A stretch of DNA of 47,211 nt, from assembly GCA_035505095.1 (NCBI GenBank), contig DATJRE010000346.1, positions 1 through 47,211 of the forward strand, in the 5' to 3' direction. This document shows, piece by piece, positions 7,278-15,062 of the stretch. Made by a program: the position numbers and the translations under genes. Under the pieces are notes generated by a model. The model saw only the letters and a list, made by a program, of their open reading frames with translations. It searched no databases and had not been told where the DNA came from. How positions within the stretch are numbered: the stretch's first letter is position 1; each line of letters begins with the position of its first letter. This DNA comes from JOPF133 sp035505095 (lineage in GTDB: Bacteria > Acidobacteriota > Terriglobia > Bryobacterales > Bryobacteraceae).

Positions 7278-8459
7278 ATGACAGACACCAACCGCCGCCG
7301 CTTTCTGGGAGCTGCGCTGGCCACCGCCGCGTCCTACCGCCGGGTCCTGGGCGCCAACGATCGTCTTCGGTTCGGCGCCATCGGCAACGGAGAGCGCGGC
7401 CAGTATCTGCTGGGCAACGTGGCCCACCTGGAAAACAACGACATTGTGGCTTTCTGCGACGTGTATGAGCCGCACCGTCTGAAGGCCAAGAGCCGCTTCG
7501 CCACCGCCGATGCCGCGGATTACTCGGACCACCGCGCCTTGCTCGACCGCAAAGACCTGGACGCTGTGGTGATCGCCACGCCGGACCACTGGCACGTGCC
7601 CATCACCATCGACGCGGTGCACGCCGGCAAAGACGTCTATTGCGAGAAGCCCGTCACCCACATGCTGTCGGAAGGCGAACCGCTCATCGCGGCGGTGCGC
7701 GAATCGCAGCGCGTGGTGCAGACCGGAACGCAGCAGCGTAGCTGGGAGCACTTTATCCATGCCAAGGACCTGGTGGCCAACGGCACGCTCGGCCAGGTGA
7801 CCTTCATCCACACCTACTGGTACCAGAACCACATCGCCAACCAGACGTCGGGACCGCCCGTCGACCTCTCCAAGCTGGATTGGAAGCGGTTCCTGGGCAC
7901 CGCGTCCGACCGGCCCTTCGATGCCGATCAATACGCGCACTGGCGCTGGTATTGGGATTTCGGCGGAGGCGCCATGACCGACCTGTTCGTGCACTGGGTG
8001 GACGTGGCGCAGTGGTACATGGCCGACGACACTCCCACCCGCGCCACCGCCACGGGAGTGAAGGCCCTGCTCCAGCAGCGCCAGACTCCCGACACCATGA
8101 GCGCCGCGCTCTCGTACGCCAAGGCGCTGGTGGAGTTCGATAGCGCGCTGCTGGGCTACCTGGAAGGCGGCGGACTGATGATCCGCGGAACCAAGGCGGC
8201 CATGCGGCTGCACCGCAGCGGATTCGAAGTTTACGCCGAAGTGCCGCGTTATACCGAGGCGTTTACCACGCCGCCTCCCATACTGAAGGAGGTCTCGCCC
8301 CGCGATGGTGGCCTGGACCACATGAAAAACTTCATCGACTGCGTGCGGTCCCGCAACACACCCAATGCGCCGGTGGAGGTGGGAGTGGCCGCGGCGCGCG
8401 CCGGACACGTGGCCAACCTGGCGATGCGCGGCAACGGCGTCTGGACGCCCACGGCGTGA
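7278..8459 (+). CDS. Tat-exported Gfo/Idh/MocA-family oxidoreductase
   Basis: This 393-aa protein has a twin-arginine signal (TNRRRFLGAALATAAS), so it should be exported folded. It has an NAD(P)-binding Rossmann start (FGAIGNGERGQ), the family motif YCEKP near residue 130 and an acceptor-domain segment with WRWYWDFGGGAMTDLFVHWVD. These enzymes oxidise or reduce sugars, inositols and glycosides; exported members in acidobacteria and planctomycetes are linked to glycan breakdown. The ATG at 7278 is chosen because it starts the Tat signal directly and has GAGAGG upstream. The substrate is unknown. A GC hairpin follows the stop codon by 11 bases. Confidence 0.92.
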   Translation: MTDTNRRRFLGAALATAASYRRVLGANDRLRFGAIGNGERGQYLLGNVAHLENNDIVAFCDVYEPHRLKAKSRFATADAADYSDHRALLDRKDLDAVVIATPDHWHVPITIDAVHAGKDVYCEKPVTHMLSEGEPLIAAVRESQRVVQTGTQQRSWEHFIHAKDLVANGTLGQVTFIHTYWYQNHIANQTSGPPVDLSKLDWKRFLGTASDRPFDADQYAHWRWYWDFGGGAMTDLFVHWVDVAQWYMADDTPTRATATGVKALLQQRQTPDTMSAALSYAKALVEFDSALLGYLEGGGLMIRGTKAAMRLHRSGFEVYAEVPRYTEAFTTPPPILKEVSPRDGGLDHMKNFIDCVRSRNTPNAPVEVGVAAARAGHVANLAMRGNGVWTPTA

Positions 8460-8470
8460 AGATCGCGCCC

Positions 8471-8485
8471 GGCGCCTCGGGCGCC
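8471..8485 (+). terminator. GC hairpin after the oxidoreductase gene
   Basis: GGCGCC-TCG-GGCGCC forms a six-pair stem with a 3-base loop, 11 bases after the stop codon. There is no strong T-run, so termination efficiency is uncertain. Confidence 0.45.
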
Positions 8486-8546
8486 TTCCGGTAGGGTGAG
8501 GGAATCGGCCTCGAAACATCGCTTTCCGGGGTGGAGGAGCGATTCC

Positions 8547-9092
8547 ATGAATTTCTTTCGCCGCAGCGCCCACACCAGACTCGTTTTGGCCGGCGCAGCC
8601 TTGTTGGCCCTGATTGGGGGCGCCACCGCCGTGCGCGCCCAAGACCGGCCCCGACAGAGTACTCTAACGGCCATCATGACGCCGTTGAACCAGGTACCTG
8701 CAGTGCTCGCGCCGGGCCGCGGCACTTTCATAGCCCACATCAACGCCGATGGCACCATCTCGTTCACGCTGGCTTATTCGAATATGACCAGCGCCGTCAC
8801 CCAGGCGCACATTCACTTCGGCGCAATCGGCACTAATGGCGGGGTGATGGTATTTCTGTGCGGCGGCCCCAAACCGGCTTGCCCCGCGTCGGGCGAGATT
8901 ACCGGAACGCTCAGCCCCGCCGATGTGAGCGTGCTGCCCGCCAGCAACAGCGATTCGGTGATCCCGCAGGGCATTCGTCCCTCCGACCTGGACGCCATGG
9001 TGCGGGCCATCCGCAGCGGCAATGCATATGTGAATGTGCACACGGCCAATTTCCCGAAGGGCGAAATCCGTGGGCAGGTGGAGGTGTACTAA
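8547..9092 (+). CDS. Secreted CHRD-domain protein
   Basis: This 181-aa protein has a signal peptide (residues 1-31, basic NFFRRSAHTR, then LVLAGAALLALIGGATAVRA). A CHRD domain follows, named after chordin, with signatures QAHIHFGAIGTNGGVMVFLC near residues 85-110 and the terminal ANFPKGEIRGQVEV. CHRD proteins are extracellular beta-sandwiches whose bacterial role is not established. GGAGGAG lies 7 bases before the ATG at 8547, which decides this start over earlier in-frame codons. It follows the oxidoreductase gene by 87 bases with a hairpin in between, so it may be a separate unit. Confidence 0.88.
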   Translation: MNFFRRSAHTRLVLAGAALLALIGGATAVRAQDRPRQSTLTAIMTPLNQVPAVLAPGRGTFIAHINADGTISFTLAYSNMTSAVTQAHIHFGAIGTNGGVMVFLCGGPKPACPASGEITGTLSPADVSVLPASNSDSVIPQGIRPSDLDAMVRAIRSGNAYVNVHTANFPKGEIRGQVEVY

Positions 9093-9106
9093 GCGGCACA
9101 AGCCGC
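9093..9106 (+). terminator. Hairpin directly after the CHRD gene
   Basis: GCGGC-ACAA-GCCGC forms a five-pair stem starting at the base after the stop codon. No T-run follows. Confidence 0.35.
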
Positions 9107-9257
9107 CCACCCGCCGCGCGCATTTCTGGAAACGGCGCTGCCGCACGCGGCAGACTCTTCCGCGCTGACCGCGCCGCCAGGCAATAGCCGTCCTTTTCAC
9201 ACCGGGCCGGCGGAAACCACCCTGGCGGCGTAGGGCGCTTAGCGGTACCATGCTCGT

Positions 9258-9632
9258 ATGGGAGCGTCTCGCAAAACCCTCCAGGCACTGAGCGCCGAGG
9301 TACGCCATGTACTCCACTTGGTGCGAGCCGGAATGGACGGCGTTGATTCCGCCCGGAAGACTACGGCCGGTCCCGTTTGGAAGAGTTCGGTTTGGGTTCC
9401 GGCAGCCATCGGCGCCCTGGCCGGCGCTTGTACGGCGTCGCTCGGCCGGAGCCGCCGGTCGCGTTACGCGGTGGCCGCCAGCGGCTTACTCGGCAGCGGC
9501 CTGGGCTTGGGTTGCGGCGTGGCTTGGGCCTCCCGCGGATTCACGGGAGCGCTGGCGCGCGGCGCCATCCGCAACATGAATGCCGTGCACGATTTGCGCT
9601 GGCTTGAAGAAAATCCCATCGATTACGCCTGA
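9258..9632 (+). CDS. Hypothetical protein with two membrane segments
   Basis: This 124-aa protein starts with a basic helical region (RKTLQALSAEVRHVLHLVRAGMDG). Two glycine/alanine-rich hydrophobic segments follow (about residues 45-60 and 70-92), separated by a basic loop (RSRRSRY). The C-terminus LEENPIDYA is a recurring ending in small acidobacterial proteins of this sort. The function is not known. No clear ribosome binding site precedes the ATG. It is convergent with the 510-aa gene, with a perfect 14-bp palindrome between them. Confidence 0.6.
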   Translation: MGASRKTLQALSAEVRHVLHLVRAGMDGVDSARKTTAGPVWKSSVWVPAAIGALAGACTASLGRSRRSRYAVAASGLLGSGLGLGCGVAWASRGFTGALARGAIRNMNAVHDLRWLEENPIDYA

Positions 9633-9646
9633 GCGCCGCGCGGCGC
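9633..9646. terminator. Perfect 14-bp GC palindrome between convergent genes
   Basis: GCGCCGCGCGGCGC begins at the base after the stop codon of the plus-strand gene and lies 8 bases before the end of the minus-strand gene. It could act on both strands, but without T-runs it is not a classical intrinsic terminator. Confidence 0.4.
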
Positions 9647-9654
9647 GGGCGTAC

Positions 9655-11187
9655 TCAGGCAGCTTGGGACGGCGTAGTCGAATGGCCGGAGCGGCTGAGG
9701 TTCAGTATCTCCGGCAGCTCGTCGAACGCCTGATTCAACAATTCCAGTAAACCGGCATCGGGCCGCCGCTTGAGAAACGCAGCGCGAATCGGCGTGGGCA
9801 GGATGCGCCATGGAACCCGGCCATACGTGAGAGACACCTCGGCCTCCAGATAGCGGATGGCGCGGAGCTGTGTTTCAAGGGTCTCGCGCTTGGCCATCCG
9901 GCGGCTCTTGACCGATTCGGCCAGCTCGAAAATAGCGCGCCCCAATGGAATAAAGTCGGCGCGGCGCAGTTCTTCCACCGGCTCGCGGCTCTTCTGGAAA
10001 GTCGCCGCCGCCAAAGCGGTCTCGAGCGCCGCCCACGCCATATCCACAGCCGCCGAGCGCGTGCGCGGCAGGGCCGGCTCCGCGGCCGGCTCAATCTCCG
10101 CCATCGCCAGGGCCCGCGAGAATACCAGGTGCAGCCACGTGCGCTCGCCGTTGCTGTCCCAACTGGAAGCACGCCATTCACGGCCGAAGATCTCGAACGG
10201 ACCGGCAAACTGCACACCGCCGTTCCAGCTCGCCTGCATGTCCGGCCACGGTATATCCATCTTGGCGTGGTCCGCGGAGTAGTCGATGGCCAGGCGCCCC
10301 CCGGGCTTGTACACTACCGAATACTTCTCGCCGCTTTCGAGAGTTTCCGACTCCCACCAGCGGCCGTCCATGGTCACGATGATGGAAGCAATCCGCACGG
10401 GGCCGCCTTTCAGAATTTCCCATGCCTGCTCGGCGGCAATCGGAACATGCACCTCTTCCCTGCCCTGTTCCACCACTAAAGCAGCGTGACGGACGGCTTC
10501 CGCATAGTCCGGTGGCAGAGGCGCTCCGGCGGAGACGCCCAGCAGCCTGGCGGGCATGACTTGCGGCTCCGGAGCCCAGGTCCGTCCGAGCAAGGCCAAT
10601 ACCACGTCGCGCAGCATCTCGGCATCGGCGGGATAGATATATTGCGGAGAGAGCAACTCGGGCTGCAGCAGCATCTCCAGGGTGCCAGGGGAGAGGCGCT
10701 CCCGCACCAGCAGCCGTTCGAGCGCGCGCCCCACCGCCAGCACCGGAATTCCGCCGGTCTCCGGGATGGCCGGCTCGTTCTCATTTACCAGCAGGTTAGC
10801 GATTTCCGCCGACAACCACTGGTTCAAGAGCCTGCCGATATAAGATGACAGGCGCTCCGGGCGCAGATTGGCGCGAAACGGTTCCGAGTGCGGCGGCAGA
10901 ACCACCGGCGCTTTCCCCGAAAGCATGCCCGCCTGCTGGATCCAGGTCTGAACCTCCACCAGCGCCTCGCGCGCGGAGGCGCTGAAGGTTTGCTCCCGCA
11001 GCACTTTCTTCAACAGCGCACTAAGTTCTTTCCACCAGTTGCGCTTGTGGCCACCGGTATAAATGGTTTTCAGCCAATAGGAAACCAGCACCGGGATGGT
11101 TTCGGGATACTGCCTCTGCCGCATCCGCACCAGCAAGGCTTCCAGGTCGCTGTGCGGTCCGGACGATGAAATGGACGGCGCACTCAT
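9655..11187 (-). CDS. Uncharacterised 510-aa soluble protein
   Basis: I do not recognise this protein. It lacks a signal peptide and membrane spans. Residues 1-120 are helical with several Trp-containing stretches (SYWLKTIYTGGHKRNWWKELSALLKKVL). The middle (about 230-370) looks beta-rich (IASIIVTMDGRWWESETLESGEKYSVVYKPGG, with IDYSADHAKMDIPWPDMQ). The C-terminal 130 residues are helical and alanine-rich. No nucleotide-binding or catalytic motif stands out. It is the last gene of a minus-strand run with the two paralogous helical proteins, separated from them by a large inverted repeat. It is probably a real gene, given its length and consistent codon use. Confidence 0.75.
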   Translation of the reverse strand: MSAPSISSSGPHSDLEALLVRMRQRQYPETIPVLVSYWLKTIYTGGHKRNWWKELSALLKKVLREQTFSASAREALVEVQTWIQQAGMLSGKAPVVLPPHSEPFRANLRPERLSSYIGRLLNQWLSAEIANLLVNENEPAIPETGGIPVLAVGRALERLLVRERLSPGTLEMLLQPELLSPQYIYPADAEMLRDVVLALLGRTWAPEPQVMPARLLGVSAGAPLPPDYAEAVRHAALVVEQGREEVHVPIAAEQAWEILKGGPVRIASIIVTMDGRWWESETLESGEKYSVVYKPGGRLAIDYSADHAKMDIPWPDMQASWNGGVQFAGPFEIFGREWRASSWDSNGERTWLHLVFSRALAMAEIEPAAEPALPRTRSAAVDMAWAALETALAAATFQKSREPVEELRRADFIPLGRAIFELAESVKSRRMAKRETLETQLRAIRYLEAEVSLTYGRVPWRILPTPIRAAFLKRRPDAGLLELLNQAFDELPEILNLSRSGHSTTPSQAA

Positions 11188-11316
11188 AGCAATGAACCAA
11201 TCTCCTCAGTTTTTCGAACGCGGACTAACCTGCCTAATTAGACGCTGCAAGGCCCAACGATGTTGCAGAAATCCACGGGCTACGGGCCGTTCCGCGCCAG
11301 CGGATCAACCAGCCGC

Positions 11317-11383
11317 ACCTGGAATCGAGCGCGCCGCAAAGGAAGGCCTTTGCGATTCTTCGCGGCGCCGCTCGATTCCAGGT
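11317..11383. repeat. Large nested inverted repeat
   Basis: The outer arms are 11317-11337 and 11362-11383: 21 matched bases with a single inserted base, starting ACCTGGAATCGAGCG. Inside lies a second perfect hairpin on the minus strand, GCAAAGG-CCTT-CCTTTGC (11338-11355 region). The element sits between two minus-strand genes and encodes no protein. It has no T-tract. Confidence 0.8.
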
Positions 11384-11403
11384 ATCCTCCGGTCGCCTCG
11401 CGC

Positions 11404-11727
11404 TTACACCGCCAGTAAGCGGTGGAAGAAGGTTCGGTACTTCCGCAAGGCGACCCGCAAGTCTTCGGTGGAGACGTTGTCCCCACGGTCCCACTGCTGC
11501 TCCAGTTGGTCGCGCGCGCTGGCAAAATTTTGCGCCAGCCGCTGGATGGCCTGGGACACCAGTTCGTCGGCTTGCTGCACCGCCGTTCGCGGCTCATCCA
11601 CAAACGCGGTTTGCACCTGGTCCCAGCGCGACCGCAGTTCCTGCACAAAGTCGGCGGGCAGCAGCGGCCCCATCGCTTCGTTCTGTTGGGGACCCGCCGC
11701 GGCCGTTTCTTCCATTAGTCGTTCCAT
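11404..11727 (-). CDS. Small helical protein, paralogue of its upstream neighbour
   Basis: This 107-aa soluble protein has no membrane anchor. Its core, FVDEPRTAVQQADELVSQAIQRL, and its C-terminus, STEDLRVALRKYRTFFHRLL, align with FVDDPGGSIREADRLVMDVM and STEDLRKAVVCYRKLFEELL of the gene 3 bases upstream. The pair arose by duplication, with this copy losing the membrane helix. The motif set (W...Q..FVD.P..A...AD.LV) is found in short bacterial proteins of unknown role. The two start and stop codons are 3 bases apart, so they are one transcript. A large inverted repeat follows 20 bases after the stop. Confidence 0.8.
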   Translation of the reverse strand: MERLMEETAAAGPQQNEAMGPLLPADFVQELRSRWDQVQTAFVDEPRTAVQQADELVSQAIQRLAQNFASARDQLEQQWDRGDNVSTEDLRVALRKYRTFFHRLLAV

Positions 11728-11730
11728 TAA

Positions 11731-12276
11731 TTACCTCCTCGGCGCAACGTGCGCCTCCAGCAACTCTTCAAACAGTTTTCGATAGCAGACCACGGCCTTG
11801 CGCAGGTCTTCCGTGGAGGCTTCCCCGTTCTGGTCGGCCAGCGCGATCTCGTGCGCCACCCGGTAATTGCTCACCACGTAGGGGTGGTCTACGGAAATAT
11901 CGTCGACGCGCCGTTCGAAATCGGCCATCGGATATCCGCGCGCCACCATCACATCCATCACCAGGCGGTCGGCCTCGCGGATCGACCCGCCCGGGTCATC
12001 TACAAAGCGCGATTGAACGCCATTCCACAGGTTCGCGAAGCGCTCCCGCTCCGGCTCCGTCAGCGGACGGATTTGCACCTTCTCCATGCGCTTCTGGCGG
12101 GCGGCCAGGGCATCTTCGGCCTTCGCCGTTTCGCCATACTGCCGGAACGCCCTCTCGTATTCGGGACCGAAATGGGAACGCAGCTTGCGAGACCGCTCCC
12201 TTCGTAAAAAGATCCACACCACGATCGCTACGACTACAATCGCGGCTATCAGGATTACAACCGATGTTGTCGTCAT
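11731..12276 (-). CDS. Membrane-anchored helical protein, paralogue of its downstream neighbour
   Basis: This 181-aa protein has an N-terminal membrane helix (TSVVILIAAIVVVAIVVWIFL, residues 4-24) followed by Arg-rich RRERSRKLRSHFGPEYERA. The C-terminal helical domain has FVDDPGGSIREADRLVMDVMVARGYP and STEDLRKAVVCYRKLFEELL. The segment HFGPEYERAFRQYGETAKAEDALAARQKR is typical of a widespread family of uncharacterised bacterial proteins. Only the N-terminus differs from its soluble paralogue, which suggests one membrane-bound and one soluble form acting together. It is the first gene of this minus-strand run. Confidence 0.82.
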   Translation of the reverse strand: MTTTSVVILIAAIVVVAIVVWIFLRRERSRKLRSHFGPEYERAFRQYGETAKAEDALAARQKRMEKVQIRPLTEPERERFANLWNGVQSRFVDDPGGSIREADRLVMDVMVARGYPMADFERRVDDISVDHPYVVSNYRVAHEIALADQNGEASTEDLRKAVVCYRKLFEELLEAHVAPRR

Positions 12277-12472
12277 TTTTTGACTCCTGGTGATCTTCTT
12301 GCAAGTGGCGAACCATCAGTGATCTCGCCACGATCGGCGCAACTGGGGCTTTTCGCACATTCCAACCAGGGGTACCCAGCCAAATAGCCGGCGCATCCTA
12401 ACCAAAAGGCCAGCGTCCGGAGCCGGCGGTGCGGGCTAACATCTCTTAAGAAGCAATGCAATCGGAGGCAAC

Positions 12473-13123
12473 ATGAAAGTTGGAGTTCTTGGATCGGGAA
12501 TCGTGGGGCAGACGCTCGGCGCCGGTTTCCTCAAACACGGACATGAGGCCATGCTGGGCACGCGCGACCCGCATAAGAAAGAGGTAGCCGATTGGGTGCG
12601 TGCAACCCCTGGCGCCACGGCCGGAACCTTTGCGGAGGCGGCGCGCTTCGGAGAGTTGCTGGTGCTGGCGGCGCTCGGTCGGGCGGCTGAAAGCATCATC
12701 GATCTGGCCGGCCCCGAAAATTTCGCCGGCAAGACCGTCATCGACACCACCAATCCCATCGCCGATGGGCCGCCGGTGAATGGCGTCCTGCCCTATATGA
12801 CCGGGCCGAACGAATCGCTGGCTGAGAAGATTCAGGCCAAAATTCCCGCCGCGCACGTGGTGAAGGCCTTCAACAGCGTCGGCAGTGCGTTCATGGTGGA
12901 CCCGCATTTTCCCGAGGGTGTGCCCACGATGTTTTATTGCGGTGCAGACCGCGCCGCCAAAGGCCAGGTCGCGTCCATCATTCAGGAGTTTGGATGGGAA
13001 CCGTACGATTGCGGAGGGATCATCGGCGCGCGGGCGCTGGAGCCGCTCTGCATCCTGTGGTGCCTGCCCGGTTTTCTCCGTAACGAGTGGCAGCACGCCT
13101 TCAAGATGTTACAAGTCAAGTAA
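12473..13123 (+). CDS. NAD(P)-binding reductase, COG2085 / F420-dependent reductase-like
   Basis: This 216-aa protein starts with a Rossmann fold, MKVGVLGSGIVGQTLGAGF (GxGxxG at 7-12). A cofactor-selecting segment GTRDP follows, then VIDTTNPIADG. This is the pattern of COG2085-type dinucleotide-binding proteins, which include NADPH:F420 oxidoreductases and reductase-like enzymes of unknown substrate. The C-terminal half (HVVKAFNSVGSAFMVDPHF, and CGGIIGARALEPL) also fits. The family call is firm; use of F420 is not shown by the sequence. GGAGG lies 7 bases before the ATG. Its stop codon lies inside the hairpin shared with the convergent pgm gene. Confidence 0.85.
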   Translation: MKVGVLGSGIVGQTLGAGFLKHGHEAMLGTRDPHKKEVADWVRATPGATAGTFAEAARFGELLVLAALGRAAESIIDLAGPENFAGKTVIDTTNPIADGPPVNGVLPYMTGPNESLAEKIQAKIPAAHVVKAFNSVGSAFMVDPHFPEGVPTMFYCGADRAAKGQVASIIQEFGWEPYDCGGIIGARALEPLCILWCLPGFLRNEWQHAFKMLQVK

Positions 13124-13156
13124 CGGGCTTGCGGCATCGCAATGAGCGCCCGTTAC
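13120..13156. terminator. Nested hairpin between convergent genes
   Basis: Perfect 9-bp arms GTAACGGGC (13120-13128) and GCCCGTTAC (13148-13156) enclose a second stem, TTGCG-GCAT-CGCAA (13129-13142). The left arm includes the stop codon of the plus-strand gene; the pgm stop lies 34 bases further on. No T-run follows on either strand. Confidence 0.6.
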
Positions 13157-13189
13157 CCGTCCCAGCCCACCGCCCTACGGGACAGCCTG

Positions 13190-14836
13190 CTACACTACCG
13201 CCAGCGTCCGCCCGATCAACTCGCGCGCTTCCTGCTGAATCCGCCGCAGGTGCTCTTCGCCCGCGAAGCTTTCCGCATATATCTTGTAGACATCCTCGGT
13301 GCCCGAGGGCCGCGCCGCGAACCAGCCGCGCCGCGTCACCACCTTCAATCCGCCGAGCGGTGCGCCGTTACCGGGTGCCTTGGTCAACATCGCCTCGATG
13401 GGATCGCCGGCCAGTTCCCTGGCGCTCACCTGCTCGGGCGAAAGTTTCGCCAGCGCGGCCTTCTGCACAGGCGTCGCCGGAGCGTCGATGCGCTCATACA
13501 CCGGCGCCCCGAAGCGCTCCGTAAGCGAGCGGTAGATTTCCCCGGGATCTTTGCCCGTGCGCGCCAGCATCTCCGCCGCCAGCAGGCCCATGATGATGCC
13601 GTCCTTATCGGTGGACCACGCGCCGCCATCGCGCCGCAGAAATGACGCGCCGGCGCTCTCTTCTCCTCCAAATCCCAACGAGCCGGCCAGCAGCCCGTCC
13701 ACGAACCACTTAAACCCCACCGGCACTTCCATCAGGTGCCGCCCCTGGTTGGCCGCCACGCGATCGATCACGCTGCTCGATACCAGCGTCTTTCCCACCC
13801 CAGCGTCCGCGCGCCAGCCGGGCCGGTTCGGAAACAGGTACGAGATAGCCGCCGCCAGATAGTGGTTCGGATTCAGCAGGCCGGCGCTGCGCGTCACAAT
13901 CCCGTGCCGGTCGTGGTCCGTATCGCAGGCGAAGGCCACGTCGTACTGGTCCTTGAGCGCAATCAGGCCGGCCATGGCGTAGGGCGAGGAACAGTCCATG
14001 CGAATCTTGCCGTCCCAATCCAGCGGCATGAAGCGGAAGGTGGGGTCCACTTGAGCGTGCGCCACGTTGATGTTCAGCCCGTAGCGCTCCGCGATGCGCC
14101 CCCAATACGCCACGCCCGCGCCGCCCAGCGGATCGGCGCCCAGTGAGAGGCGCGCGTCGCGCACTGCGGCCAGTTCCACCACGGCCTCCAGATCGTTCAC
14201 GTACTCCGAAACATAATCGTGCCGGTGCGTAGTGGAGGCGGCCAGCGCCCGCGCGTAGGTCTGGCGGCACACCGCGGCCAGGCGATCGGCCAGGATGGCG
14301 TTGGCGCGGCTCTCGATCCATTTCGTCGCCGTGGTATCGGCCGGGCCGCCCTCCGGCGGGTTGTATTTGAAGCCGCCATCGTCCGGGGGATTGTGCGACG
14401 GCGTGATCACCACCCCATCCGCCATGCCTTTCCGGCGGCCCCGGTTGTACACCAGAATGGCGTGCGAAAGCGCCGGCGTGGGGGTGTAGCCGAGGTCGGC
14501 ATCCAACATGGTCTCGACCCCGTTGGCCGCCAGCACTTCGAGCGCCGTGGCGAACGCCGGTTCGGAAAGCCCGTGCGTGTCCTTGGCCAGAAACAACGGC
14601 CCATCGGTGCCCTGCTGCCGCCGGTATTCGCAGATGGCCTGCGTGATGGCCAGAATGTGGTCTTCGTTAAAGGAGCACGCCAACGAAGACCCGCGGTGCC
14701 CCGACGTGCCGAACGCCACCCGCTGCGCCGCCACCGCGGCATCGGGCTTTCCCGTGTAATAGGCGGTGATCAGCCGCGGCACATTCACCAACAGGTTGGG
14801 CGGCGCGGGCTGCCCCGCAAGCGCATGGTGCGACAT
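13190..14836 (-). CDS. pgm: Phosphoglucomutase (alpha-D-glucose phosphate-specific)
   Basis: This 548-aa enzyme matches the E. coli Pgm family (546 aa) over its whole length. It interconverts glucose-1-phosphate and glucose-6-phosphate in the cytoplasm. Visible sites are GTSGHRGSS (43-51), the phosphoserine loop VVITPSHNPPDDGG (serine near 147), the Mg-binding loop DTDHDRHGIV, the sugar-specificity loop GFGGEESAGAS, and the phosphate-binding RPSGTEDVYKIY near the C-terminus. The ATG at 14836 is chosen because MSHHALAGQPA aligns with the family start; an in-frame ATG also exists at 14845. The longer upstream open frame has no family match. It supplies precursors for glycogen, trehalose or surface polysaccharide. 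Confidence 0.95.
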   Translation of the reverse strand: MSHHALAGQPAPPNLLVNVPRLITAYYTGKPDAAVAAQRVAFGTSGHRGSSLACSFNEDHILAITQAICEYRRQQGTDGPLFLAKDTHGLSEPAFATALEVLAANGVETMLDADLGYTPTPALSHAILVYNRGRRKGMADGVVITPSHNPPDDGGFKYNPPEGGPADTTATKWIESRANAILADRLAAVCRQTYARALAASTTHRHDYVSEYVNDLEAVVELAAVRDARLSLGADPLGGAGVAYWGRIAERYGLNINVAHAQVDPTFRFMPLDWDGKIRMDCSSPYAMAGLIALKDQYDVAFACDTDHDRHGIVTRSAGLLNPNHYLAAAISYLFPNRPGWRADAGVGKTLVSSSVIDRVAANQGRHLMEVPVGFKWFVDGLLAGSLGFGGEESAGASFLRRDGGAWSTDKDGIIMGLLAAEMLARTGKDPGEIYRSLTERFGAPVYERIDAPATPVQKAALAKLSPEQVSARELAGDPIEAMLTKAPGNGAPLGGLKVVTRRGWFAARPSGTEDVYKIYAESFAGEEHLRRIQQEARELIGRTLAVV

Positions 14837-15062
14837 TGTTTCCATGGTACTCGAAGTCGGCGCGGGCGCCCGGCGCATTGCCGCAACTCCGAGCCCCTCC
14901 TGCGCCGTCGCCACGCACCGGCGGGCCAGCCCGACGCCTTTGCGACACGAACCCGTACGCCGGTCGCCGCAGCCCCGAATCCACATCCGCGGCGGCACTT
15001 CCCGGCACTCCCCGGCACCCGTGCCCCTTCCCCAGCCATTCCGATTGCTACACTATGCAGTG

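Noticed and set aside
14846..14998. N-terminal extension of phosphoglucomutase
   Set aside because: The family start aligns with 14836; upstream residues have no homology and are Arg/Gly-rich.
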